DNA of 18,411 nucleotides from an uncultured Dialister sp. (GTDB lineage Bacteria; Bacillota; Negativicutes; Veillonellales; Dialisteraceae): assembly GCA_934216155.1 (NCBI GenBank), contig CAKQBK010000055.1, positions 1-18,411 on the forward strand, given 5' to 3'. Position 1 is the first letter of the stretch. Every line of letters begins with the position of its first letter. The notes beneath the pieces are model-generated. The model was not told where the DNA came from, made no database searches, and worked only from the letters and a program-made list of their open reading frames with translations. Shown here piece after piece: positions 1 through 6,410 of this stretch. The translations under genes were made by a program, and so were the position numbers.

Positions 1-36
1 TTTTATACTCTAGGTAACGCTACGGCTCCACCGGTT

Positions 37-70
37 CCCCCATCTCAGATGGGGGCTTGCTTTTCTTTTC
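37..70 (+). terminator. Possible intrinsic terminator
   Basis: CCCCCATC and GATGGGGG form an 8-bp perfect stem around a 3-nt loop (37-55), followed by a T-rich tail (CTTGCTTTTCTTTTC). It would end a plus-strand transcript entering from outside the window. No gene on that side is visible, so the role is inferred. Confidence 0.4.
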
Positions 71-100
71 CAGTCACCAGTCACGAGTCACCAGTCACCA
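71..100. repeat. Heptamer tandem repeat, family A (CAGTCAC)
   Basis: Four consecutive 7-bp units CAGTCAC, CAGTCAC, GAGTCAC and CAGTCAC. The same word builds the palindromes at 1492-1565 and 14411-14505. Here only one arm is visible; the other may lie outside the window or be lost. Confidence 0.8.
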
Positions 101-114
101 TAAGTATATAACGA

Positions 115-150
115 AAAAACTCCGCAAATCAAATGATTAACGGAGTTTTT
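115..150 (-). terminator. Intrinsic terminator downstream of tRNA-Arg
   Basis: AAAAACTCCG and CGGAGTTTTT form a perfect 10-bp stem with a 16-nt loop, with A and T runs on either side, so it can work in both directions. It lies about 30 bp beyond the 3' end of the minus-strand tRNA gene, which is the most likely transcript to end here. Confidence 0.8.
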
Positions 151-180
151 CTATATCAGCTGGTTTTCCAGCCCAATTTC

Positions 181-256
181 TGGTGCGTCTAGAGGGATTC
201 GAACTCTCGACACCTGGTTCCGGAGACCAGTGCTCTATCCACTGAGCTATAGACGC
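181..256 (-). tRNA. tRNA-Arg (anticodon CCG)
   Basis: The minus strand gives a full cloverleaf: acceptor GCGTCTA/TAGACGC, D arm GCTC/GAGC, anticodon stem CTGGT/ACCAG with loop CTCCGGA (anticodon CCG, reads CGG), and T loop TTCGAAT. Discriminator A and an encoded CCA (181-183) complete the 3' end. The T stem GAGAG/CCCTC has an A-C mismatch at positions 52-62, which is unusual. An extended -10 promoter precedes the gene and a terminator follows it. Confidence 0.95.
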
Positions 257-268
257 TTAACGAAGGTA

Positions 269-277
269 ATTATACCA
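269..277 (-). promoter_or_regulatory. Extended -10 promoter of tRNA-Arg
   Basis: The minus strand reads TGGTATAAT, a full extended -10 element, ending 12 bp before the tRNA 5' end. No good -35 is seen. Its upstream part runs into the alr terminator hairpin, so the two sites overlap. Confidence 0.6.
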
Positions 278-286
278 TAGAAAGCA

Positions 287-328
287 AAAATAAGGAAGAC
301 GAAATTTCTATTTCATCTTCCTTATTTT
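287..328 (-). terminator. Terminator of alr
   Basis: AAAATAAGGAAGA and TCTTCCTTATTTT form a perfect 13-bp outer stem. The interior (GAAAT/ATTTC) can pair as well. It lies about 30 bp past the alr stop codon and has A/T runs on both sides. Confidence 0.8.
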
Positions 329-359
329 CAAATTTTCTTACCTTACAGTTATGGATAAA

Positions 360-1460
360 TTATTTTTCTACAAAAACTCTGGGGATACGTTTCAAATCGC
401 AGAAGATTTCATGAGGAATGGTTTCTGCGGTGGTAGCAATTTCATCCACAGTGAGTTCTTCGTCTCCCTGTTTACCCATGAGAACCACTTCATCACCTGG
501 TTTGACTTCATCATCGACAGCTACCATGAACTGGTCCATGCAAATACGGCCTACGATAGGGCAACGTTTACCATTGATGAGAACCACGCCTTTGTTGGAC
601 AGGCTTCTGTGATAACCATCAGCATAACCAATCGGGACCGTAGCAGTCTTCATATCTTCTTTTGCAACATAGGTACCACCATAACCGATGGCTTCCCCTT
701 TATGCAGGGTCTGTACGTGGGTGACATGGCTGATGACGCTCATGGCATACTGCAGATCCAGTTTATTGGTCATCACATCAGAAGGCTGTGGTCCATAGAG
801 GATAATGCCTGGTCTAGCTAGGTTATGCCAGCTTCTCGGGATATCAATGACACCGGCACTATTGGCAGAAGAAATAACGAAGTTTTCATCTACTGGCATA
901 TGGGAAATGGCTTCATCGAAACGGTCCAGCTGTTTCAGAGCGGCATCTTTTTCTTTATGGTCAGCTGTAGCCATATGGGTAAAGGTGCCATGGGCATGAA
1001 TGTGTGGATAGTTCTTCAGTTTTTCCAGGAGAGCCGGTACATCTTCGGGATGGGTACCAATACGATTCATTCCGGTATCGATAGGAAGCATCACTTCGAT
1101 GGTCTTCTTGGAAACGGCAGCGATGGCTTCCAAAGAGTCCAAATCCACTGTGTCATCTACCGGCATAATCAGGTCTTTGTTGACCCCAATCGGCATATCT
1201 TCCGGAAGCGGAAGGCCCAAAACATAAATCGGGCAGGTAAATCCTGCATCACGAAGTTCAGCCCCTTCTTCTACACGAGCCACTGCCGCAGAAGTGTAAC
1301 CTTCTTCCAGGGCAATACGCAATGTTTCTTTCGCACCATGGCCGTAAGCATTGGCTTTGACTACAGCCAGACAATTGACTTCTTTCGGCAAGTGCTGACG
1401 AATGACTCTCAAATTATGACGCAGTGCGTTCAGGTTGATTTCCATGTAAGAAACTGACAT
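360..1460 (-). CDS. alr: Alanine racemase
   Basis: A PLP enzyme of the cytoplasm that interconverts L- and D-alanine, supplying D-Ala for peptidoglycan. At 366 aa it has normal length. Visible family features: the PLP lysine K35 in AVVKANAYGHG; R216 in ARPGIILYG, in the place of the arginine facing the pyridine nitrogen; the second-base tyrosine Y260 in GYGGTY; GYADGYHR near 278-285; and PIVGRICMDQ at 301-310. The ATG start has GGGAGG 5-6 nt upstream. The gene stands alone between a promoter embedded in a repeat and a strong terminator. Whether the enzyme is biosynthetic or catabolic cannot be told from sequence; position by itself favours a housekeeping role. Confidence 0.97.
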   Translation of the reverse strand: MSVSYMEINLNALRHNLRVIRQHLPKEVNCLAVVKANAYGHGAKETLRIALEEGYTSAAVARVEEGAELRDAGFTCPIYVLGLPLPEDMPIGVNKDLIMPVDDTVDLDSLEAIAAVSKKTIEVMLPIDTGMNRIGTHPEDVPALLEKLKNYPHIHAHGTFTHMATADHKEKDAALKQLDRFDEAISHMPVDENFVISSANSAGVIDIPRSWHNLARPGIILYGPQPSDVMTNKLDLQYAMSVISHVTHVQTLHKGEAIGYGGTYVAKEDMKTATVPIGYADGYHRSLSNKGVVLINGKRCPIVGRICMDQFMVAVDDEVKPGDEVVLMGKQGDEELTVDEIATTAETIPHEIFCDLKRIPRVFVEK

Positions 1461-1485
1461 TTTTATCCTCCCATTCTTCGGGTAT

Positions 1486-1514
1486 ATTATAGGTGACTGG
1501 TGGACTGGTGACTA
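1486..1514 (-). promoter_or_regulatory. Putative alr promoter overlapping repeat
   Basis: On the minus strand TAGTCA, 17 bp and TATAAT (1486-1491) form a plausible sigma-A promoter about 25 bp before the alr start. The -35 and spacer lie wholly inside the left arm of the family A palindrome; the -10 directly abuts it. Confidence 0.55.
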
Positions 1515-1565
1515 GTGACTGGGAGTTTATTTTCCCAGTCACCAGTCACCAGTCACTAGTCCACC
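1492..1565. repeat. Palindromic repeat P1, heptamer family A
   Basis: Two 33-bp arms (1492-1524 and 1533-1565), made of GTGACTG-type heptamers, flank an 8-bp spacer GTTTATTT. The inner 12 bases next to the spacer pair except for one position; the outer part pairs in a shifted register because one arm carries GGACTGGTGACT and the other GGACTAGTGACT. It is intergenic, upstream of alr. Confidence 0.85.
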
Positions 1566-1953
1566 AATAACAGGCCCAACCCGCAGAACCGTACATCTGG
1601 CTCCGCAATAAAAAAACACCTCACGCCCAAAAGACAGACGTTGCCGCCTGTTTTCTGAAGCCACGGTGCTTCTTTTATTCTTGTTTCTTTATAATAGCTC
1701 GATTGGCTCAAAAAGGGAAGAGGAAATTTATAATTGTTATTAGTTGTTTGGACTCCAGCAACTAACAGCAATTGCATGCTAGATTTCCTGCTTATTAAAC
1801 AATCACTGGGAAAACGCTGGTTTAATTATGGTTCCTGGCATATCCGTACGGATGTATGAAAAGCACTAATGTCAATTCATATGGTGGCATCAGTATGTCA
1901 AAAAAGTCCATGCTTCTTTGTTGTAAGGAAAATACTTTTGGAAGAGTTGAAAA
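1566..1953. other. Gene-free stretch between P1 and IS66
   Basis: No convincing gene of normal size. It holds a possible structured RNA or terminator at 1610-1668, palindrome P2 (1720-1790), and a short plus-strand reading frame (MSIHMVASVCQK...) that runs into the IS66 insertion site. If the IS and one target copy are removed, that frame ends as EELKKIS-stop. It could be the tail of an older, unrecognised gene or mobile element, or chance. Confidence 0.4.
1720..1790. repeat. Palindromic repeat P2, heptamer family B
   Basis: Imperfect inverted arms. The left arm reads GAGGAAATTTATAATTG, then TTATTAGTTGTTTGGA. The right arm's reverse complement reads CAGGAAATCTAGCATGCAATTG, then CTGTTAGTTGCTGGAG. 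The GTTAGTTG word is the reverse of the AACAACT heptamer at 14747-14780. As at lepA, a family B hairpin lies next to a family A hairpin. Confidence 0.65.
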
Positions 1954-1981
1954 GTAAGCGTCAAATAAAACCATGGAATTG

Positions 1982-2029
1982 AAAAAGCCCAAGAGCTATA
2001 GTAATGTATCTATAGCTCTTGAGCTTTTT
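1982..2029 (-). terminator. Terminator of IS66 tnpC
   Basis: AAAAAGCCCAAGAGCTATAG and CTATAGCTCTTGAGCTTTTT form a stem of about 20 bp with one imperfect pair and an 8-nt loop, starting directly after the tnpC stop codon and ending in a T run. It lies inside the left IS end. Confidence 0.85.
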
Positions 2030-2030
2030 C

Positions 2031-3599
2031 TCATTTGCAGAGGTTCTGCACCGCTGGATTCCAGGGCATGTATTTGTCTAAAACATCCACATGAGTGGGA
2101 TGCTCTTCTTTTGGGAGTTCTTTGAAAATGTAATTTAAATATTTTTCTACATTGAGGCCATTAGCCTTACATGTCTCTATGATGCTATAAACTTTAGCAC
2201 TGGCATCTGCCCCTTTGGGGCTCCCGGAAAAGAGCCAGTTCTTTCTGCCCACAGTAAATGGACGTATGCTATTCTCGGCCAGATTATTAGATATAGCACA
2301 CCTGCCATCTTTCAGATATGTTTCGAGCATCTCTCGATTGGTCAATGCATAGTTCAGTGCGGTACTGATCTTGGATTTGGGAAGGACTTTGTAACGGCTT
2401 TCTTCTGCCCATGTCCAAAAGGCATCCAAAAGAGGCTGCTCTTTTTCAAGCCGCAGCTTTTTTCGTTCTTCTGGAGAGAGTTCTTTTAATTCGCCCTCTA
2501 TTTGGAATAATTTTCCTATATAATCCAATCCTTTCTGCATCAGCGTATTCGTCAGGTCATCTACACCTGTTGGCTTTGCGTCCACAAATTTTCTTCTGGC
2601 ATGTGCCCAACACAGACAACGCTTTGCTTTGGCAAACTAGTTATACCCGCCGTAGTCATCGGTATGCAGATATCCATGATACCCCTCAAGAAATTTGGCA
2701 GCATTCTCTCCTTTTCTTGTCGCACTGTATTCAAACAGGCGAATAGAGTGTTGTGGTTCAAACTCCCCACTAGAATATAGCCACATATACGACTTTGTCG
2801 TATTCTTGCGTCCCTTCTCTTGTAATACCTGTACGGGTGTCTCATCTGCATGGAGACAGGTTTCCCGAAGAAGTAATTCATGCATACGATCATATATAGG
2901 TGTAAGCCAAACTTCAGAAACTTTCATGACCCAATTGGCCAATGTAGCTCGGCACAAAGGAAGTCCCATCTGTTTCCATTCTTGCTCCTGTCTGTCTAAG
3001 GGAAGGGCATAGAAATATTTTTGCATTATAACATGAGATACCGCAGAGGGAGAAGCAAAAGAATGGTCATTCACCGGTCTTGGTATAGACGGCTTCGTAA
3101 TGACCTTTTTATCGCTGCTTAATGAACAGTGACGACATTCATAACTACGCTGGTAGTACCGAATCACCTTTATTTGTGCTGGAATATAAACCACTTCATC
3201 ACGCACATGGTCTGCGCCTATAGAATGCAACAATTCTCCACACTGTTTGCAGGTCTTTTCATCTTCTGGAAGATCAATATATCTATTTTCAATATTTTCT
3301 TTCGGTAATAACTCAAGTAATTTTTTCACAGAGGTCTTTCCCTTAGAAGTTTTCTTGCGCTTATGGGATTTAACCACTGTTTCTTCTTCCAGAGCAGGTT
3401 CTTTGACACTCTGCTTCGCTTCTACCTCAACTTCATCAAAAAGGCTCATTTCTACATCTGGATACACAGTCATCTTCTTTTCTGTTTTAGGACCAAAATG
3501 GAGCTTTTTCAGTGTAGCAAGTTGCTGTTTCAACTGCTGATTTTCCATTTTCAGTTCATCGATTTCTTTCTGCATTTCCAACTCATGAGTAGTTTTCAT
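2031..3599 (-). pseudogene. tnpC: IS66 transposase TnpC, interrupted by in-frame TAG
   Basis: A DDE transposase of the IS66 family. In order: an N-terminal leucine-zipper-like coiled coil (about 5-35), a zinc-finger-like module with C117, C120, C155 and C158, and a catalytic core with D252 (HADETPVQ) and D314 (HTDDYGGYN). A TAG stop (2637-2639) follows at codon 321. The same frame then continues without any shift as FAKAKRCLCWAHARRKF and reaches the third acidic residue (NNLAENSIRPF, about E442) and a normal C-terminus. Full length would be about 521 residues, usual for the family. The first part lacks the catalytic glutamate, so the protein should be inactive unless the TAG is read through. 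Only a weak AAAGG ribosome site precedes the start. Confidence 0.9.
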
Positions 3600-3648
3600 A
3601 GGTAGAACCTTTCATTTACCACATTGAAAAATATAGATATATAATACA

Positions 3649-3698
3649 ATAAAAAGCATGAAATTACAAGTATTTATCGGTGATTTCATGCTTTTTAT
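3649..3698 (-). terminator. Hairpin between tnpB and tnpC
   Basis: ATAAAAAGCATGAAAT and ATTTCATGCTTTTTAT form a perfect 16-bp stem with an 18-nt loop. On the minus strand the stem ends in a T run, so it has the form of an intrinsic terminator between the two IS genes and would lower tnpC expression from the tnpB side. Confidence 0.75.
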
Positions 3699-3711
3699 GA
3701 TGCAAATTTTC

Positions 3712-4065
3712 TTAAATGCTGCAGCTAGGGTGAATGGTCTTTACTGCTTTGGGTTGATAAATAGCAAGACCTTCCATGAGCCAGCGATATTGCTGAGGAG
3801 TTAGCTTTGTAAGTTCATGATTTTCACGAGGCCATTGAAATTTTCCATTTTCAAGGCGTTTGTAGAGAAGAATAAAACCATCACCTTGCCAAAGAAGAAT
3901 TTTCAGACGATCTTTTTTGCGACCGCAGAAGAGGAATAGAGAGGAACTAAAAAGATTGGCTTTAAATTGTTGGGAAATGATACAGGAAAGACCATCAATA
4001 GACTTTCGCATATCCGTATAACCACCTACCAAGAAAATATGATTGGCCGAGAATTGAATGTTCAT
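3712..4065 (-). CDS. tnpB: IS66 accessory protein TnpB (Orf2)
   Basis: A 117-aa protein with the IS66 Orf2 pattern: FLVGGYTDMRKSIDGLSCII near the N-terminus, LFLFCGRKKDRLKILLWQGDGFILLYKRLENGKFQWP in the middle, and LTPQQYRWLMEGL near the end. Its molecular role in IS66 transposition is not well defined. I chose the ATG at 4065 because CTGGAGG lies 8 nt upstream; an ATG at 4131 in the same frame would add 22 residues that do not look like the family and has no ribosome site. It is intact, unlike tnpC downstream. Confidence 0.92.
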   Translation of the reverse strand: MNIQFSANHIFLVGGYTDMRKSIDGLSCIISQQFKANLFSSSLFLFCGRKKDRLKILLWQGDGFILLYKRLENGKFQWPRENHELTKLTPQQYRWLMEGLAIYQPKAVKTIHPSCSI

Positions 4066-4157
4066 GTGAAATACCTCCAGTTGATTGATCTGGAGGTATT
4101 GTCGCATATATGAAGCTGTTTGAATATCCACGGAATCTCTGACGCTTACGTTGAAAA

Positions 4158-4826
4158 AATATCATAAAAGAGGGTCACAAAATCGCACCTTGTTACGATA
4201 CTAGTATTGGAAGCGGGAAAGTTTCCCGGACATTTCAAAGCCATGACTTCTTTTCTTCTCTGTCCTAGGTCAAGAGGGAAAGGAGAAGTGAGAATGAAAT
4301 AAGCGACTTTTTTCCGTTTCCCTTTTCCAAGGGTTTTGCCCGGGAGAAATCAGTGGAGAAGTAAAGAAAGACAAAATAAAAAGCAGAAAAGCAAATCTGA
4401 AAAGTAAGGAACTTTCACCCTTTGACGACTAGTTCTGGGCCACCTCTCTGTGAGTAAGGCAGTCCCCTTCGGGGGCACCCTGCCTGGAAACTGACGTACT
4501 CGACCAGACGCCTGATTCATTGGATGAGAAACCTTCGAAAAAAGGAAATGCTTTTCTGCTTTTTTGTCATGCTATGTTGAGAGCAATGCTGTTAAGTTAA
4601 GGAAATGCTGATTTAATCAAAGAGTTTGAAATTATATGAATTTTTATCCAAAGCTTCGTCAAGAAAATCCTTACATAGCCCACTATTCGCATATTTTCTT
4701 TCCTCACTTTGAATAAAGATTCAAGAATAATCCCAATCCATGATTTATACTAGGCCCGTTGTCAAGACCACATTCTTTGATGTGAAGGAGAAAATTTTTG
4801 CACTCCAATGAGATCTTTCAATGCTA
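4158..4826. other. Gene-free stretch between IS66 and the glycan operon
   Basis: No gene is recognised. The main content is palindrome P3 (4370-4568). A 31-codon minus-strand ORF at 4597-4692 (MRIVGYVRIFLTKLWIKIHI...) has a GAGGAAAG ribosome site about 5 nt upstream but resembles nothing I know and may be a remnant. A small GGGAAA/TTTCCC hairpin lies near 4215-4230. I see no convincing terminator behind the glycan operon. Confidence 0.45.
4370..4568. repeat. Long palindromic element P3
   Basis: Outer arms GACAAAATAAAAAGCAGAAAAGCA (4370-4393) and TGCTTTTCTGCTTTTTTGTC (4549-4568) share an exact 16-bp pairing (AAAAAGCAGAAAAGCA). Further in, AAGGAACTTTCACCC (4406-4420) has an imperfect inverted partner near 4522-4535, and TTCTGG (4433) pairs with the complementary CCAGA near 4504. 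The centre is a strong hairpin, AGGCAG-CCCC-TTCG-GGGG-CTGCCT (4457-4485). It could be a structured RNA or a palindromic mobile repeat; I match no known RNA family. Confidence 0.6.
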
Positions 4827-5258
4827 TTAATCCTTATTTTTGAACTTAACCTTTTCTATAACCATCTTCATAACAATGAAATTTAGTATCATAGTCACTG
4901 GTGTCACTGCAATTTTAGCTCCCAAAGCTGCAAAAGTCCCCAGTTCAAAAAATATAAAATAAGGCACAATCATATCGTAAATAACTACAAGCAAATGTGA
5001 AATTTCCAAAATAAGAATAGCCTGATAGATCAGATAAATAGCATACTTCCATTTCAGCGGAATTTGAGATTGATTATGAAAAATAAAACGAGTTGAAGTG
5101 AAAAACACAAATGTTACTCCTACCCATGAACTGATAATATTATTGACAGCTAAGTTTTTTGAGAAAAATCCAAGCACAAGGTAGACTGTCACGTCAAGAA
5201 TCCATCCTATGCCAGATAGCCCAATAAAACGAATTGCCTGATAGATGAGATTTTTCAT
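4827..5258 (-). CDS. GtrA-like membrane protein
   Basis: A 143-aa polytopic protein with about four membrane helices (near 10-32, 38-58, 72-95 and 105-130), typical of the GtrA/DPMS-associated family. The N-terminal FIGLSGIGWILDVTVYLVL and the loop STRFIFHN fit the family. Members are proposed to move polyprenyl-phosphate-linked sugars across the membrane or to assist a GT2 enzyme; that role is inferred here. It is the last gene of the operon, 4 nt after the nucleotidyltransferase, with AGGA upstream of its ATG. Confidence 0.85.
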   Translation of the reverse strand: MKNLIYQAIRFIGLSGIGWILDVTVYLVLGFFSKNLAVNNIISSWVGVTFVFFTSTRFIFHNQSQIPLKWKYAIYLIYQAILILEISHLLVVIYDMIVPYFIFFELGTFAALGAKIAVTPVTMILNFIVMKMVIEKVKFKNKD

Positions 5259-5262
5259 TTCA

Positions 5263-5994
5263 CTATTCCTGCAAAAATATGGCTAATTCTTCCGGTGTTC
5301 CCAGCACATGCACCGCTTCTGATTTTACATTTGAAATATAGACGCTCCCACCTTTACCAATCAAGTAATTGTACAATGGTGCAATATATTTCTCGCCATT
5401 AACCATATGCTCTCCTTTACCATAATATCCGTCATATAACTTCTTATACAGATCAACACTTTTAAAATAATAAGCACCTAAAGTACAGTAAGACGAAATA
5501 CGTTCTTTTTCTCGCACTTCCATAGCTTCTCCACTTTCGTTCAATTTAACAAAGCTCCAGTGGTCACCTTCTCCCTCAAAACAAGGAATAAAGCCATCTC
5601 CTTTAAGTTCCTCTGCATTCATTTCGCCTGGTTCCACATAAGTATCAATATTATAAATCAGTAAAGCATCACCACTCTTCCAATAATCTTTTGCAAGAGT
5701 AGCCGTTGTAGCCTGTCCATCTGTCAATTTGTCGATAAGAATTACATGATATGACTCAATTCCAAGCGCACGACAATGATCGCAAATGAATGTTTCTACA
5801 TCATAGTTCTGATCTTTTAACGCAATAAAAATGTACTGTTTTATGATTGCACTATATCCTTCCAAACTTTCCATAGACCAATCAAATAATGTTTTCCCCT
5901 TAGCTTTAATCATGTATTTAGGACAATCATAACCTGCTTTACGAAAACGAGATCCAAGACCCGCCATAGTAATAACTACATCAAGATTCTTCAT
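5263..5994 (-). CDS. BcbE-like nucleotidyltransferase of surface-glycan synthesis
   Basis: A 243-aa soluble enzyme of the sugar-phosphate nucleotidyltransferase fold (GT-A like). The N-terminus VVITMAGLGSRFRKAGYDCPKYMI holds the NTP-binding GxGxRF loop and the conserved PK; YNIDTYVEP near 114-122 is the metal/acceptor segment. It most resembles capsule-cluster proteins of the BcbE type. It would join a phosphorylated sugar or small molecule to a nucleotide; the substrate is unknown. It overlaps the HAD gene by 4 nt (ATGA) and precedes gtrA, so translation is probably coupled. Together with the kinase and HAD phosphatase it forms a recognisable activation cassette. Confidence 0.85.
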   Translation of the reverse strand: MKNLDVVITMAGLGSRFRKAGYDCPKYMIKAKGKTLFDWSMESLEGYSAIIKQYIFIALKDQNYDVETFICDHCRALGIESYHVILIDKLTDGQATTATLAKDYWKSGDALLIYNIDTYVEPGEMNAEELKGDGFIPCFEGEGDHWSFVKLNESGEAMEVREKERISSYCTLGAYYFKSVDLYKKLYDGYYGKGEHMVNGEKYIAPLYNYLIGKGGSVYISNVKSEAVHVLGTPEELAIFLQE

Positions 5995-6410
5995 TTGTCT
6001 TCATTCCTCTTTTCATATCGAGAAGTTTTACAAAGTTGATCCATTTCATCTACATCACAATTTAAAAATTCAGTTGGCCGCACCGTTCTATCATCCACAT
6101 AAAAGCCTTTCTTCCCTGCCCATGGTTTTCCATAGATAATTTCATCATAAGGAATTTCCCATTTTTCCAACCATTTAGTAAGAACTGCTGCCGTGTATTT
6201 ATTAATCAGGCCAATATTTCCCTGATAAGTCCGCATATTTCGAGAAGTAAAAAGAATAATCCGTGCGCCATTATCATGGTAATAGCGCATCTTATCTACA
6301 ATTTCAGAAAATGGCACTAAATCTTCATACTTTTCTCCTGATTTCTTAATTGGACAAATGGTTCCGTCAATGTCAAAAACAAAAACATAATCATCAAATT
6401 TCATTTTCAA
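5991..6410 (-). CDS. BcbF/EcbF-like HAD phosphatase
   Basis: A 139-aa minimal HAD enzyme without a cap domain. Motif I is FDIDGTI (D13 nucleophile, D15), motif II LFTSRN (about 54-59), the motif III lysine lies in GKPWAGKKG, and motif IV is VDDRTVRP. Size and motif spacing fit the capsule-biosynthesis phosphatases of the EcbF/BcbF type. It would remove phosphate from a pathway intermediate. It starts inside the kinase gene (17-nt overlap) and overlaps the nucleotidyltransferase by 4 nt. The second Met codon (6404) is an alternative start. Confidence 0.85.
   Translation of the reverse strand: MKMKFDDYVFVFDIDGTICPIKKSGEKYEDLVPFSEIVDKMRYYHDNGARIILFTSRNMRTYQGNIGLINKYTAAVLTKWLEKWEIPYDEIIYGKPWAGKKGFYVDDRTVRPTEFLNCDVDEMDQLCKTSRYEKRNEDK

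Larger units (their letters stand above)
1954..4149 (-). mobile_element. IS66-family insertion sequence, complete ends
   Basis: A 2196-bp element with terminal inverted repeats: GTAAGCGTCA at 1954-1963 matches TGACGCTTAC at 4140-4149, and weaker similarity continues to about 25 bp (CCATGGA/CCGTGGA). The 8-bp direct repeat GTTGAAAA at 1946-1953 and 4150-4157 is an exact target duplication of the length usual for IS66. It encodes tnpB (IS66 Orf2) and tnpC; no tnpA is present, as in some IS66 members. The perfect target duplication suggests recent insertion, yet tnpC carries a nonsense codon. Confidence 0.93.

Noticed and set aside
825..1457. 210-codon plus-strand frame opposite alr
   Set aside because: Antisense shadow; alr has all family motifs, a ribosome site and a terminator.
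1556..1777. 73-codon minus-strand frame between alr and IS66
   Set aside because: It runs through repeat DNA on both ends and encodes low-complexity residues from the repeats; no ribosome site.
2637..2639. Recoded TAG (read as an amino acid) in tnpC
   Set aside because: No sign of a suppressor tRNA, pyrrolysine genes or a downstream element is visible; a nonsense mutation is simpler.
4370..4568. RNase P RNA, tmRNA, 6S RNA or a known riboswitch
   Set aside because: I could not find the conserved core sequences of any of these on either strand.
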